Program-made: the position numbers and the translations under genes
The notes under the pieces: model-generated
Database searches by the model: none
The model's input: only the letters and a program-made list of their open reading frames with translations
Told to the model about the DNA's origin: nothing
NCBI GenBank assembly: GCA_002702655.1
Contig: PABB01000033.1
Coordinates: forward strand, 1 to 64,000
Reading direction: 5' to 3'
DNA length: 64,000 nucleotides
Source: Planctomycetaceae bacterium
GTDB taxonomy: Bacteria > Planctomycetota > Planctomycetia > Pirellulales > Lacipirellulaceae
In this document: piece after piece, positions 52,312-62,314 of the stretch
How positions within the stretch are numbered: position 1 is the first letter of the stretch
Layout: each line of letters starts with the position of its first letter

Positions 52312-55300
52312 CCAGCCGCTACGACCGCCGACGCAGCCAGCCATAAACTTGCCGGCTCGGGAACCGCCGTCGTCGCCCACGCGACCGACGCGACGGCGCC
52401 GACGTTGCGCTGCCAGGCGAGGAAGTCGGAGCCGTCGCTCACGCCGTCAGCATTGGCGTCGGCCGTATCGTCGATGCCGTACGCCGTTTGCCATGCGGCC
52501 AGGTCGGCGGCGTTGACGGCGCCGTCGCCGTTGAAATCGGCTTCGTTCAGCGCGATCAACAGGTAGGCGACGAACTCGGTGGCGTCGAGATTGCCGTCGC
52601 CGTTGACCGAAGCGGGCGCCTGCATGGCGGCGACCAGCGCGCCGCCGTCGGCGGTGGCGTACTGGGCGACCGCCAGGCGAATCTCCGCCGGCAGGCTGCC
52701 GAACTGGGCCGCCAAGTCAATCGTACCCTCCAGCACGCCGCCGTCCGCGCCGGTGGCGGCGCTGGCGCTGGTCGCGTCGAACCAGTTCTCGTAGTCGTTG
52801 TCGTTTTCGTCGGCGAGGAAGGCGTCCCAATCGGCGACCAGCCCCGACTTGGCCCACGGCGCGGCACGCAACTCGCCGGGCTGCTCAGCCAGGAACACGA
52901 ACACGTCAGCCCCCTCGCCAGCGTCTTCGGTCGCCACGTACAGCGTCGTGCCTTCGAGGGCGACGTACAGATGCCGGCCGCCGCCCGCGGCAATCTCCCT
53001 GGCCGCTGCGTCCAGCGCGCCGTCGAGTTGGAAGCCCGGCTGCACGCCCCCTTCGACCGCAAAGTGCCAATCTTGGCCGTTGTTGTTGTCCCACGTGCCG
53101 GCGCCGTCGTTGAAGACCGCGTCGAACTGCGCGGCCGACATGGTGACCGGCACGGTGGCCGTCCATTCGGAATTGGTCGCGTCCCAAGTCATCGCCACGT
53201 CGGTCGGGTTGACCGTTTGCCAGTCGTCGAAGCCGTAGTGCAGATAGACGGACTGCGCCGACGCGAGCGGCCCGCCCAGCGGGTCGTAGGCCACGGTGAC
53301 GGGGGCGCCCGCCTGGGCCGGGTCGGGGCTGAGCGTGACGCCTCCTCCTCCTCCGCCAGTTACGCCGGCGCCGACGTACACATGCTGGATCTCGCTGCGG
53401 GCGACGTTGCCCAGCGTGTCGATCGCTTCGACGTAGTAGTCCAGCAGCGAATCCTCGATCCCCGTGATCATGCCGCCGTACCGCAGCGCCCGATAGGTTG
53501 GCGTCAGGATGCCCGGCGGCGGCGTGACGTCGCTGCCGGACATGGCCACGGTGATCCAGTCGCCCACCTCGACGCCGCCGGCGTAGGTCTCGTTCTGCAC
53601 GGAGTCGAGCGGGTTGAACCCGTCGGCGTCAATGCGGTAGTTGAGCGTGACGCTGGCGAGGCCGCTGACGTCGTAGGCGTAGGTCCAGACCTCAAAATCG
53701 CTCGGCTCTGGCGACGTGCTCCACTCGAACCCGCCGGGGTTGTACGACTCGCGCTGCGGTTGGAATACCGACGGGGGCGTCGCGTCCTGTCCCGCATTGG
53801 CGGCCAAGTACGGATCGACCTGCGCGACCGCCAGGTTGCTGCCGCGGGTGACGTTCGAGTCCCACACCTCCGTGCCGTCCCAGTACCAGTGGTCGGAGGC
53901 CTGCGCCTGCAACAGGTAGTGCCAGCCGCGCTCCACCGCGTTGCCGCTCCCCGACAGCACGTTGGCCATATTGGGGAAGTTGTCGGGCCCGCCGTACTGG
54001 ATGTCGTGGGCGGTGTAGACGCGGTTCTTGGACGCCGTGAGCACCGCCCACGAGTTGCGGTCGGGGCTCCAACCGGTGTTGGGGTCCGGGTCGCCCAGCC
54101 ACTTCTTGAACTCCGGATCGCCGTTGTCGGCGCCGGCCCATGAGCCGCTTTCCACATGCACCACGTCACTGGCGGCGACCGGGTATCGGTCCAGGTAATC
54201 CTGCACCGTGGTCACGTCGTAGTTGGGCGTCGAGCCGGCCCAGTTGACCATGTTCTGAAAGTTGCCGTGATAGTACGACTCGCTGCCGCCGCCGAAGTTG
54301 TCGCCGTCGTGGTGCAGCAGCACGAACATCGGGTGCGCGGGGTCGGTGTTCAGATGACGGTACTGGTCCATCACCTGCTCGTACTGCAGGGCGCCATAGC
54401 CGCCGCGGCCATCTTCGTTCCCCTCGTAGCGCGCCGCCGGCACGGCGACGATTTGCGAGACCGCCCCCGTGTCGGGGTCGACATGCTGCACGTTGTGCGG
54501 TCGATAGGCGAAGGGGGCCGCCACCTTGCTGGGCGCCCACAGGTTGTTCAACTGCACCCACTGGTCCGCGGGCAGCGCGGGGTTGATCTGATCGGCCGGG
54601 TTGGGGGCGTACAGGTTCGAACTGTTGGTGTGCGGGTAGTCCTGCGTGGCGCGCTCCAGGTGGATGCTGTCGACGATCGCCCACTCCAGCCCCTCGGCGA
54701 CTAGCGCGGGGATCATCTTCTCGGAGAAGGCCGTCTCGGCGGGGAAGATGCCCTTGGAGTACGGCACGCCGGGGCCCCACGTTTGCGCGTGGATTTCCTT
54801 GTGCAGTTTGATCTGCATCCGCATGTCGCGCTCGTCCAGCAGCGGCATCAGGGGGTGATGGTAACCAAACCCAACCATGTCGAGCCGCGGATTGCCCAGC
54901 GACGTGTCCCAATTGATCGCCTGACGGTAGGCGCCCTCCCAGTTGTTCCATTGCCCGCCGTTCACCCCCGCGGCTTCCAGCTGGTTGAGGTTCTCGATCA
55001 ACGAGCCGGAGAACGACACCTGCGCGCCCAGGTGCGCTAGCCCCAGCCCCGCCTGGATCGCGTCGCGCGGCCAGGTCGTGTACGGTCCCAGCCGCTGGTT
55101 GTGGACGTCGGTCACGCTGAACGAGAAATGCCCGGCGGCGTCGGTCTGCGAGACATTCTCGCCGGGGATATAAATCGGCTGGTGCATGTGCCAGAGGAAG
55201 CCGACGTTCACCGGCGCCTGGGCGCGGGCGCTCGTCGGACCCCATAGAACAACTGCCAAGGACGCCAAGAACGCCAAGAGAAGAAAGTGAACCGCAGATG

Positions 55301-55358
55301 AACGCAGAGAGACGCGGATAAGCGGACTGAGCAGATATCTGCGTACATCCGCGTCCAT
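52266..55358 (-). CDS. Secreted GH57-family glycoside hydrolase with carbohydrate-binding, dockerin-like and PEP-CTERM regions
   Basis: A roughly 1030-residue exported enzyme. After the signal peptide it begins NVGFLWHMHQPIY, the classical GH57 opening. The region GIFPAETAFSEKMIP holds the likely nucleophile Glu. A beta-domain near 660-760 and a CBM25-like module (VTLSPDPAQAGAPVTVAYDP, YLHYGFDDWQTV) suggest starch or glycogen as substrate. Two calcium loops (DFNGDGAVNAADLAAWQ, DANADGVSDGSDFLAWQRN) and a PEP-CTERM anchor (VPEPASLWLAASAVVAAGYARRRR) follow. The hydrophobic core of the signal peptide lies in dispersed repeat DNA. ATG 55358 is preferred; ATG 55427, just after the malK stop, is open too. 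Confidence 0.85.
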   Translation of the reverse strand: MDADVRRYLLSPLIRVSLRSSAVHFLLLAFLASLAVVLWGPTSARAQAPVNVGFLWHMHQPIYIPGENVSQTDAAGHFSFSVTDVHNQRLGPYTTWPRDAIQAGLGLAHLGAQVSFSGSLIENLNQLEAAGVNGGQWNNWEGAYRQAINWDTSLGNPRLDMVGFGYHHPLMPLLDERDMRMQIKLHKEIHAQTWGPGVPYSKGIFPAETAFSEKMIPALVAEGLEWAIVDSIHLERATQDYPHTNSSNLYAPNPADQINPALPADQWVQLNNLWAPSKVAAPFAYRPHNVQHVDPDTGAVSQIVAVPAARYEGNEDGRGGYGALQYEQVMDQYRHLNTDPAHPMFVLLHHDGDNFGGGSESYYHGNFQNMVNWAGSTPNYDVTTVQDYLDRYPVAASDVVHVESGSWAGADNGDPEFKKWLGDPDPNTGWSPDRNSWAVLTASKNRVYTAHDIQYGGPDNFPNMANVLSGSGNAVERGWHYLLQAQASDHWYWDGTEVWDSNVTRGSNLAVAQVDPYLAANAGQDATPPSVFQPQRESYNPGGFEWSTSPEPSDFEVWTYAYDVSGLASVTLNYRIDADGFNPLDSVQNETYAGGVEVGDWITVAMSGSDVTPPPGILTPTYRALRYGGMITGIEDSLLDYYVEAIDTLGNVARSEIQHVYVGAGVTGGGGGGVTLSPDPAQAGAPVTVAYDPLGGPLASAQSVYLHYGFDDWQTVNPTDVAMTWDATNSEWTATVPVTMSAAQFDAVFNDGAGTWDNNNGQDWHFAVEGGVQPGFQLDGALDAAAREIAAGGGRHLYVALEGTTLYVATEDAGEGADVFVFLAEQPGELRAAPWAKSGLVADWDAFLADENDNDYENWFDATSASAATGADGGVLEGTIDLAAQFGSLPAEIRLAVAQYATADGGALVAAMQAPASVNGDGNLDATEFVAYLLIALNEADFNGDGAVNAADLAAWQTAYGIDDTADANADGVSDGSDFLAWQRNVGAVASVAWATTAVPEPASLWLAASAVVAAGYARRRRAAAAPCAR

Positions 55359-55410
55359 CTGCAGTTCACTCAACTTGCATTGGTCTTGGCGCTCTTGGCG
55401 GTTCAGATTC
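55250..55410. repeat. Imperfect inverted repeat encoding the GH57 signal peptide
   Basis: CCAAGGACGCCAAGAACGCC (55256-55275) and GAACCGCAGATGAACGC (55291-55307) recur as complements at 55344-55410, as TGCGTACATCCGCGTCCATC, CTGCAGTTCA and GGTCTTGGCGCTCTTGGCGG. Read on the minus strand, the 55250-55320 arm is the signal-peptide core (LRSSAVHFLLLAFLASL). Confidence 0.8.
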
Positions 55411-55428
55411 GTCGAGGTTGCGTTCATC

Positions 55429-56487
55429 TCAGTTGATTCGCTTGCCATTCTCGCCGGACTCGAAAAGGTGCCACGCCCCGGGGCGCACTCGCGGGACGAC
55501 GCGGTCGCCCGGGCGGTGGGGTTGGTCAGCGGCCAGCCGCATCGAAAGCGCCTGCCCCGCCAGCTCGAAGTACGCCATCGATTCGTGCCCCATTTGCTCG
55601 ACTGCATCGAGGGTGGCCTCGGGCAACGCCGGCCCGTCGCCGCCCAGCGACACGTCCTCGGCTCGCATTCCCAGCGTCACGGGGCCCGAGGCGCGGCCAT
55701 CGCCCAGGGCGATCTCGCCGCCGGCAAAGCGGAACGTGCCGTCGGTCAGTTCGCCTTCCAGCAGGTTCATCGGCGGGCTGCCGATGAAACCGGCGACGAA
55801 TCGGTTGGCCGGGCGGCGGTACAACTCCAGCGGCGCGTCGGCCTGCTGCACCACGCCGTGGTTCATGATGACGATCCGCTCGCCCAGGGTCATGGCTTCG
55901 ACCTGATCGTGGGTCACGTAGATCATGGTCGTGGCAAGCCGGCGGTGCAGGGCGGCGATCTCGGCCCGCATCTGCACGCGCAGTTTGGCGTCGAGGTTCG
56001 AAAGCGGTTCGTCGAACAGAAACACCTGGGGGTCGCGCACGATTGCCCGACCCAGCGCGACGCGTTGCCGTTGGCCGCCGGACATTTCGCGGGGGCGTTT
56101 GTCCAAGAGCTGGGTGATGCCGAGCGTGTCGGCCACCGCGGTTACGCGCTCGTGGATTTCCGCCTTGGGCGTGCGGCGCATTTTCAACCCGAACCCCAGG
56201 TTTTGTCGCACGGTCATGTGCGGATAGAGGGCGTAATTCTGAAACACCATGGCAATGTCGCGCTGGCCTGGTTCGACGTCGTTAACGCGCCGCTCGCCGA
56301 TCAGCACGTCGCCGCCGGACACCTCCTCCAGCCCCGCCAGCATCCGCAACGTGGTGCTCTTGCCGCAGCCCGACGGGCCGACCAGCACGACGAACTCGCC
56401 GTCGGCGATCTCGAGATTGAGATCGTGCACGGCGTGGAACCCGTCGGGGTAGATCTTGTCGATATGTCGAAACGCGACTGAGGCCAT
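55429..56487 (-). CDS. malK: MalK-type ABC transporter ATPase
   Basis: A 352-residue ATPase that powers carbohydrate uptake ABC transporters. Walker [10 protein letters not shown] (near 38-46), Q-loop [16 protein letters not shown] signature [14 protein letters not shown], Walker [17 protein letters not shown] and the switch His in [10 protein letters not shown] are all intact. The C-terminal regulatory domain (about 235-352) resembles MalK/UgpC. It is encoded with MalG and a binding-protein-MalF fusion. A GGGGGAAGGGGGA purine stretch just upstream on the plus strand (pyrimidine on the coding strand) is repeat-like. The start is ATG 56487. Confidence 0.93.
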   Translation of the reverse strand: MASVAFRHIDKIYPDGFHAVHDLNLEIADGEFVVLVGPSGCGKSTTLRMLAGLEEVSGGDVLIGERRVNDVEPGQRDIAMVFQNYALYPHMTVRQNLGFGLKMRRTPKAEIHERVTAVADTLGITQLLDKRPREMSGGQRQRVALGRAIVRDPQVFLFDEPLSNLDAKLRVQMRAEIAALHRRLATTMIYVTHDQVEAMTLGERIVIMNHGVVQQADAPLELYRRPANRFVAGFIGSPPMNLLEGELTDGTFRFAGGEIALGDGRASGPVTLGMRAEDVSLGGDGPALPEATLDAVEQMGHESMAYFELAGQALSMRLAADQPHRPGDRVVPRVRPGAWHLFESGENGKRIN

Positions 56488-56569
56488 GGAAGTCGAAGGG
56501 GGAAGGGGGAGGGCGAAATGGGGGACGGTGGAAGACGAGGGCGGGGGGGTGCGCCGCGGGCAAGCCTAT

Positions 56570-56665
56570 AGCCGCGAGCTTACTAGCTCGCCGGCGAATT
56601 TGCTAACCCGCGCTGCGCATGCAGTTCCTCTGGCTCACAGCTCACAGTTTACAGCTCATAGCTCT
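56570..56665. repeat. Spacer with short inverted words
   Basis: GCCGCGAGCTTACTAGCTCGCCGGCG contains a GAGCT...AGCTC hairpin, and 56634-56665 repeats CTCACAGCTCACAGTTTACAGCTCATAGCTC. No gene lies between malK and malG here; it is a candidate small dispersed repeat. Confidence 0.5.
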
Positions 56666-56668
56666 CGA

Positions 56669-57499
56669 TCACTCCTTCACCGATCCTAGCGTCAATCCGC
56701 TCACCAGGTATTTACTGAGCAACACAAACACCACGACCACCGGCACGCTGACCAGCAGCGACGCGGCGGCGTACAGACCCCATTGGGTCGACATGCTGGC
56801 CTGGAAGCTCTTGAGCCCCAGCGGCAGCGTGAACATCTCTTTGTCTTGCAGGATCTGCGCGGCGACCAGGTACTCGCTCCACGCGCTCATAAAACTGAAC
56901 AGCGCCGTGATCACCAGCCCCGGCACGGCCAGCGGCAGGATCACTTTGGTGAACGCCTGCCACGGCGAACAGCCGTCGATGCGGGCCGCCTCCTCCAGCG
57001 ACGCGGGGATCGTGTCGTAGAATCCCTTCATCTGCCACACGCAGAAGGGCAGGGCGGTCGACGCGTAAAAGATGCACAGCCCCAGGTACGTGTCGATCAA
57101 GCCGAGCCGGGCGATCATCAAGTACAGCGGCAAGAGCAGCATCGTGGCGGGAAACATCTGCGTGACGAGGATCGAAGTCATCATCGCCCCGCGCCCCACG
57201 AAGCGGAACCGGCTGAACGCATACCCGCCGATGGCGGCGAGCGCCACGCCGGTCAGCGTGACAGCCGTCGACACGAGCAAGCTATTGCCAAGCCACCGCA
57301 AAAAGGGCTGCTCGGTGAACAGCTGTTTGTACGAATCAAGCGTCCAGTTGTCAGGAATGAGCTGCCAGTTGGTGGTCCGCAACTCATTGCCGGGCCGCAG
57401 CGAAATCGACACCACGTCGAGCACGGGCCACAGCGCAATCGCCACGAACACGAGCAAGATCGCGTGTCGAGCGAGCGTGATGCGGAACGGTTCTTTCAT
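56669..57499 (-). CDS. malG: MalG-type ABC sugar permease
   Basis: A 276-residue permease with six predicted helices: residues near 11-30, 70-95, 110-130, 140-160, 180-200 and 240-262. The EAA loop IPASLEEAARIDGCSPWQAF, then ILPLAVPGLVITALF, contacts the ATPase. It pairs with the MalF half of the fused protein to form the channel for maltodextrin. ATG 57499 (MKEPFRITLARH) is preferred; a TTG at 57520 would add seven residues. Same strand as malK. Confidence 0.92.
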   Translation of the reverse strand: MKEPFRITLARHAILLVFVAIALWPVLDVVSISLRPGNELRTTNWQLIPDNWTLDSYKQLFTEQPFLRWLGNSLLVSTAVTLTGVALAAIGGYAFSRFRFVGRGAMMTSILVTQMFPATMLLLPLYLMIARLGLIDTYLGLCIFYASTALPFCVWQMKGFYDTIPASLEEAARIDGCSPWQAFTKVILPLAVPGLVITALFSFMSAWSEYLVAAQILQDKEMFTLPLGLKSFQASMSTQWGLYAAASLLVSVPVVVVFVLLSKYLVSGLTLGSVKE

Positions 57500-57530
57500 G
57501 GTCGAGTTGAGTCCCGGCAAATAATGGACA

Positions 57531-57800
57531 GGACAGGATAACAGGATTGGCAGGATGAACAGGATGGACGAGTGGCAGCGACGTTGTCTTGCTAACCACG
57601 GATGACACGGATTTCGCGGATGGTGAATTCTGCTAATTGGATTGTGTGTTGCCTCAGTCTGCCGGTGCTCGATGCGGTCAGCGGTGACTTAATCCAAACA
57701 ATATCCGCGAAATCCGTGTCATCCGTGGTTCGTAACGAACTCAAGGTAAGGGAAGTCAATCGACAATCCTGTCGATCATGCTAATCCTGTTATCCTGTCC
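57531..57800. repeat. Nested perfect inverted repeats between malF and malG
   Basis: Outer arms GGACAGGATAACAGGATT (57531-57548) match 57783-57800 perfectly over 18 bp. Inner arms at 57594-57621 and 57703-57730 match perfectly over 28 bp (start AACCACGGATGACACGGA, end TTTCGCGGAT). The spacer fills the 337-bp gap inside the transport operon. As RNA it could fold into a long cruciform-like hairpin. Confidence 0.92.
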
Positions 57801-57836
57801 ATACTGTCTCCGTGCCCTCCGAGTCTCCGTGGTTTC

Positions 57837-60173
57837 CTAATAGGCGGCTTCGGTCGCGCGCGTGCGGCCCAGGAATAGCGCGCTGAACGTGAGCAGCATC
57901 AGGAAGATCACCATCGACAGTGCCGCGCCGTAGCCGTACTGGTACAGGTTGAACACCGCTTTGTAGACGTACGAGACCAGGATGTGCGTCTTGTCGGCCG
58001 GCTCGCCGCCGTTGGAGACCAGCCACACGACGTTCAGATTGTTGAAGGTCCACACGGCGCCCAGCGTCACCGCCGGCAACAGCACGGGTTTGAGCAAGGG
58101 CAGCGTGATGTTGCGGAACTGCTGCCAGCGGCTCGCCCGGTCGATGCGGGCCGCCTCGTACAGTTCCGCGGGGATGCCCTGCAGGCCGCCCAGGGCGATG
58201 ACCATCATGAACGGGAACCCCAGCCAGATATTGGCGATCAAACAGGCCGTGAACGCCGGGGCCGCCTCGCCCAGCCAGTTGATCCGCGGCAGGCCGATCG
58301 ACGCCAGCAGGTGGTTCACGGCGCCGAAGTCGAAATCGAACATGCCCCGCCAGGTGAGCGCCGTGATGTACGCCGGCACGGCCCAGGGAATGATCAGCAG
58401 CACGCGATAGATCGCCTTGCCGCGCACCGGCCCGTTGAGCACCACCGCCAGCAGCACGCCCAGCGACACGTGAAACGCCACGTTGACCGCGGTCCACACG
58501 ATGGTCAGCAGCAGCACGTACCGGAATTTGCCGGCTCCCGCACCGGTGAACATCGAACCGTAATTCGCCACGCCAATCACCTGCCAATCGCGCAGGTTGG
58601 TCAGCGACATATTGGTGAAGGACAGCACCACGTTGTACGCCAACGGGAACAGCACGGTCAGCAGAATCACGGCTAGCGATGGCAGCACGAAGAGATAGGC
58701 CATGCGGTTGGTGCGCAGATCGCGCCACAAGTCGACCAGAGCGCGTCGCTGCCAGACGACCGCGCCGATGATCAGCCCCAGCCCCGCCAGCGACACCAGC
58801 GGCGCCGTCGCGTCGGGCTCGACCACCGTGGTGAGCGTCTTGCACTGCCGCAGCGCTTCGGCCTGCATGGCCGCGGCCGCCTCGGCCGGCGACAGGTTGC
58901 CCGCCATCAGTTCTTGGTAGGAGGGCCGCATCGAGTCCCACACGGCCCGCATCTCCACTGCGGTGGGCATCGGGCGCCCGCGCTCGACCTGTGCGACCGA
59001 CGCGACCAGCAGCGGATCGGATTGCAACTGCGGCGACTCGCGCAGGGCCGTTCGCGAGGGCAGCACCTTCTGATCCGCCAGGAACTGGGCCTGCGTGTCT
59101 GCGTTGGTCAAGAATTCGATCAGCGCCGCACCGTCGTCGGCGGCCTGGCCGGCGGTAAACGAGGTCAGGCTGTACCCCTTGGGGGCCACCATCGGCTGCA
59201 TCGGCAGGCCGGTCGCGCTGACGATCGGCAGCGGCGCGACGGCCGCGTCGATCTTGTCGCTGTCCACATAGCCCTGCCAGCTCCAGTCGCCGTCGATCAG
59301 CATGGCCGCGTTGCCGCTGCGGAACAGTTGCGCGGCCGCCTCGTAATCCGCGCTGCGCGGCAGCACGTTGTACTTGGTGCGCAGGTCGAGCACGAACTGA
59401 TACGCGGCGACCGCCTCGGGCGAATCGAGCGCCGGCGTCGCATGGACTGCGGCCGCTAGGCCCGCCTCGGAGTCGGCAACGTCGTCGGTGTTCGCTCCGG
59501 CCGCTGCCGGCTCGGCAAACACCCACGATCCGTAGCCGGTGAGGAACGGGATCACAAAGAACGGCTCGGTGTAGTTCCACACCAGCCCATACCGCTCGGG
59601 GCGACCGTCGCCATCGGCGTCGACAGTGTTCTCTCGCGCCAGCGCGACCAACTCGTCGGTGGTCCGCGGCGGCTCGGGAATGAAGTTGCGGTTGTAGACC
59701 AGCGCCAGATGATTGCCGAAGCGATCGCCGACGAACACCAGCTCGGGCGGCGCGTCCGGCTTGGCCCCCGGCATGCGGACCAGCGCCCGCGGATCGAACT
59801 TCTCTTGCTCGGCCTCGCTGAACCAGGGCGACAGATCGGCCAGCGCGCCCATCGCGTGGTAGACGCCTAGCACGTCGGAGGGGCCGTAGACAACCTCCGG
59901 CCCCGATTGGGCGAGCACCGCGGCGACCAGCCCGCTGCGCAGCTCCTCGGTTTCCTTGTAGAGCGCGCGGACGCGAATCTCCGGGTGCAGCCGTTCGAAT
60001 TCGGCGATGCGGGTGGTCAGAACCTCGCGATCCTCGGGCCGCATCTGATGCCACAGCCGCACTTCGCGGCGCGGGTCGCTCTCGGCACAACCGACGCATG
60101 CCAGCGCGGCGGCGATCATCGCGGCGCAGCGCAGAACTGGCAGGGAAGTTCGCAAGGTCGGCGCATCGGTCAT
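57837..60173 (-). CDS. Fused sugar-binding lipoprotein-like domain and MalF-type ABC permease
   Basis: A 778-residue fusion. Residues 1-28 are a signal peptide with a possible lipobox ([11 protein letters not shown]). About residues 33-430 are a MalE/UgpB-type binding protein ([48 protein letters not shown]). One extra helix ([16 protein letters not shown], near 454-470) returns the chain to the cytoplasm. Six permease helices follow, with the EAA loop [20 protein letters not shown]. MalE and MalF are normally separate proteins; here binding and translocation are tethered. ATG 60173 overlaps the amylase stop (ATGA). Confidence 0.9.
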   Translation of the reverse strand: MTDAPTLRTSLPVLRCAAMIAAALACVGCAESDPRREVRLWHQMRPEDREVLTTRIAEFERLHPEIRVRALYKETEELRSGLVAAVLAQSGPEVVYGPSDVLGVYHAMGALADLSPWFSEAEQEKFDPRALVRMPGAKPDAPPELVFVGDRFGNHLALVYNRNFIPEPPRTTDELVALARENTVDADGDGRPERYGLVWNYTEPFFVIPFLTGYGSWVFAEPAAAGANTDDVADSEAGLAAAVHATPALDSPEAVAAYQFVLDLRTKYNVLPRSADYEAAAQLFRSGNAAMLIDGDWSWQGYVDSDKIDAAVAPLPIVSATGLPMQPMVAPKGYSLTSFTAGQAADDGAALIEFLTNADTQAQFLADQKVLPSRTALRESPQLQSDPLLVASVAQVERGRPMPTAVEMRAVWDSMRPSYQELMAGNLSPAEAAAAMQAEALRQCKTLTTVVEPDATAPLVSLAGLGLIIGAVVWQRRALVDLWRDLRTNRMAYLFVLPSLAVILLTVLFPLAYNVVLSFTNMSLTNLRDWQVIGVANYGSMFTGAGAGKFRYVLLLTIVWTAVNVAFHVSLGVLLAVVLNGPVRGKAIYRVLLIIPWAVPAYITALTWRGMFDFDFGAVNHLLASIGLPRINWLGEAAPAFTACLIANIWLGFPFMMVIALGGLQGIPAELYEAARIDRASRWQQFRNITLPLLKPVLLPAVTLGAVWTFNNLNVVWLVSNGGEPADKTHILVSYVYKAVFNLYQYGYGAALSMVIFLMLLTFSALFLGRTRATEAAY

Positions 60174-62173
60174 GGCGCGGCGGTCACCGTTTCGCTGTCG
60201 CTGATGAGCACCACGCCGCTGCGAGGCGCGAGCATCGCCGTCTTGGCCCCCTCGGCCATCTGGATCGCCTCGGGCGACGTGCCCAGCGCCAGCCGCCACG
60301 GGGCCCCCGGCGGCTCGGGCAACTCCCACGCGTATTGCCGCTCGCCCCGGTTCAGCGCGACCAGCGCGTGTTGCCTTTGGCCGTCGCGCGTGAAGCTGAA
60401 GAACTTCGCCTTGTCATCCACGTGCGCGGCGGCGAACGAACCGTGCCGCAGCACGGGCGTGTCGTTCCGCAGGCGGATCGCGGCCTGATAGAAGTCGTGC
60501 AACTGGCGATCAAACTCGACCGCATCGGCCGTGCGCTCGCGGCCCAGCGGGTCGCTCGCCTCATCGTCGTAGGCCAGATCCGGCCAGACCATCGGTTTGC
60601 GATCGCCGGGGTCGTCGGCGCCCCACATACCGGCTTCGTCGCCGTAATACACCATCGGCGGGCCGATGTAAGTCATCTGCATCAGCACGACCAGCCGCTG
60701 CAGTTGGCGGTCCGTGGCGTCGGGGGCCTGCACCTGATACGTGTCGTGGTAGCGGGGCGTGACCCGTTCGTCGTAGTCGAACCGATCCGCCCGCGCGTAC
60801 GGTTCGTCGACGGGGCGGTTGACGATCATCGACGCCAGCCGATCGGTGTCGTGCGAGTCCATCAGGTTCTGCAGCGCGAACTGCTGCGCCGGCGGGTACT
60901 CGTTGCGGCGCAGTTGCAGCTCGCGGCCGAAGTCGTGCGGAGTGAGCCGGCCGTCGATCAGGTAGCCTTTCACGGGAAACGAAAAGGCATGATAGTTCAT
61001 CGTGGCCGAGAAGCCGCACTCGGCGAGGAACCGCTGGGCGTCGTCCCACACCTCGGCCACGGTGTACGCCTGCGGGTTGAGCTCGCGGACCACGGCGTGC
61101 CAGTCCTGCCAGAACTTCGGCGGCACCTCGTTGGCCACGTCGAGCCGCCAGCCGTCGATGCCGTCGGCCGGATCGCCGTCGGCGTTGGGGTCCATCCACC
61201 GCCGGGTGATGTCCATCACATACGCCTTCGGCCCGGGGTGCAGGTCCGTGCCGCCGTCGGCGTCAGCGAATTCCGGCAGCGTGTCGACGCCCCACCACCC
61301 CTTGTAGCGGAACTCGTTATGCGGCGTTTCGGGATTGTCGAAATGCTGCACGATGTACCAGTCGCGGTAGGGCGACTCCTCTTGATGCTCGCGCAGGTGG
61401 GCGAAGGCAAAGAAGTCGCGCCCCGTGTGGTTGAACACGCCGTCGATGATCACCCGCATCCCGCGCGCGTGGGCTTGCTCGATCAGTTCCAGAAACAGCT
61501 TGTCGGCGGCTGTCCACTGCCAAGTGGCGGGGTCGCTCGTCTCGGCAGCCATCAGTTCGAGATCGCCAGCCGGGTCGGGGCCGAAGTGCGGGTCGATGTG
61601 GTGCATCGACGCCCCGTCGTACTTGTGCAAGCTGCGGGCGTAGAAGACGGGGTTGAAGTACAACGCGTTGACGCCCAACTCGCCCAGATAGTCGAGCTGG
61701 TCGATCACGCCCTGCAGGTCGCCGCCGTAGCGCCGATTGAAGACGCCGTTGTCGAAGAAGCTCTCGCCCGCTTCTTGCTCCCACGCGGCGCGGGCGTACC
61801 AGTCGCTCGTCCAGGGCGTGACGGCCCAGCTGGCGGGGACCAGGTCGGGGAACTCCAGCGACGCGTGCGTGGGGTCGTTCGTCGGGTCGCCGTTGCGGAA
61901 CCGCTCGGGGAAGATTTGATAGAACACCGCATCGGCCGCCCACGCCGGCACGTTCGGCAGCGGTGGCGCCTCGGTCCAGGTCACCTGTGGGAACTGCTCG
62001 GCGACCGCGCCGACGTTGTCGTCCCGCACTGCGGACGCGGGCAGCGCGCCATCGGCCGGCGTACTTGACGCGGCGGGCGCGTTGGCAGGAGCGTCTGGCG
62101 CTTCGGCCTGGCTGCAGCCAGAGAGCGCAGGGAGGAGGGCCAGACTGCAGACGAGCGAGAGAAACGGCTTCAT
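60170..62173 (-). CDS. GH13-family alpha-amylase-like lipoprotein
   Basis: A 667-residue exported enzyme; the signal peptide ends in a lipobox LSGCSQAE, so it is probably lipid-anchored. GH13 regions: DGVFNHTGRD (region I), GWRLDVANEV with nucleophile Asp near 345 (II), AEVWDD with acid Glu near 374 (III) and LMDSHDTDR with Asp near 442 (IV). The N-terminal AVFYQIFPERFRNGDP and YGGDLQGVIDQLDYLGELG fit cyclomaltodextrinase or neopullulanase-like subfamilies. Products would feed the adjacent transporter. The stop overlaps the next ATG by four bases, indicating coupling. Confidence 0.93.
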   Translation of the reverse strand: MKPFLSLVCSLALLPALSGCSQAEAPDAPANAPAASSTPADGALPASAVRDDNVGAVAEQFPQVTWTEAPPLPNVPAWAADAVFYQIFPERFRNGDPTNDPTHASLEFPDLVPASWAVTPWTSDWYARAAWEQEAGESFFDNGVFNRRYGGDLQGVIDQLDYLGELGVNALYFNPVFYARSLHKYDGASMHHIDPHFGPDPAGDLELMAAETSDPATWQWTAADKLFLELIEQAHARGMRVIIDGVFNHTGRDFFAFAHLREHQEESPYRDWYIVQHFDNPETPHNEFRYKGWWGVDTLPEFADADGGTDLHPGPKAYVMDITRRWMDPNADGDPADGIDGWRLDVANEVPPKFWQDWHAVVRELNPQAYTVAEVWDDAQRFLAECGFSATMNYHAFSFPVKGYLIDGRLTPHDFGRELQLRRNEYPPAQQFALQNLMDSHDTDRLASMIVNRPVDEPYARADRFDYDERVTPRYHDTYQVQAPDATDRQLQRLVVLMQMTYIGPPMVYYGDEAGMWGADDPGDRKPMVWPDLAYDDEASDPLGRERTADAVEFDRQLHDFYQAAIRLRNDTPVLRHGSFAAAHVDDKAKFFSFTRDGQRQHALVALNRGERQYAWELPEPPGAPWRLALGTSPEAIQMAEGAKTAMLAPRSGVVLISDSETVTAAP

Positions 62174-62216
62174 GCGACGTAGGAAAATCGGAAAGGCGTA
62201 GTTGTCTGGGGGCGAA

Positions 62217-62265
62217 ACAAAAACGGGGCGACCGCCGCTGCCCCCAGCGTGCGCGGCCGCCCCGT
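62217..62265 (-). terminator. Intrinsic terminator after the PEP-CTERM gene
   Basis: On the minus strand ACGGGGCGGCCGC (62265-62253) pairs with GCGGTCGCCCCGT (62236-62224), followed by TTTTTGTTT (62223-62217). It lies between the PEP-CTERM gene and the amylase gene, so the amylase probably also needs its own promoter or receives partial read-through. Confidence 0.75.
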
Positions 62266-62314
62266 CCCAAGCGGAGGAGCGTTGCGGACAAGGCGACGCT
62301 CCCCCGTACTTCGA

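Noticed and set aside
55428-55607. N-terminal extension of the GH57 gene beyond 55427
   Set aside because: It overlaps the intact malK coding sequence and has no signal-peptide character.
57790-60099. A 769-codon second frame on the same strand as the SBP-MalF fusion
   Set aside because: It is an Arg/Gly/Ala-rich frame shadow inside the fusion gene, with no hydrophobic helices matching a permease.
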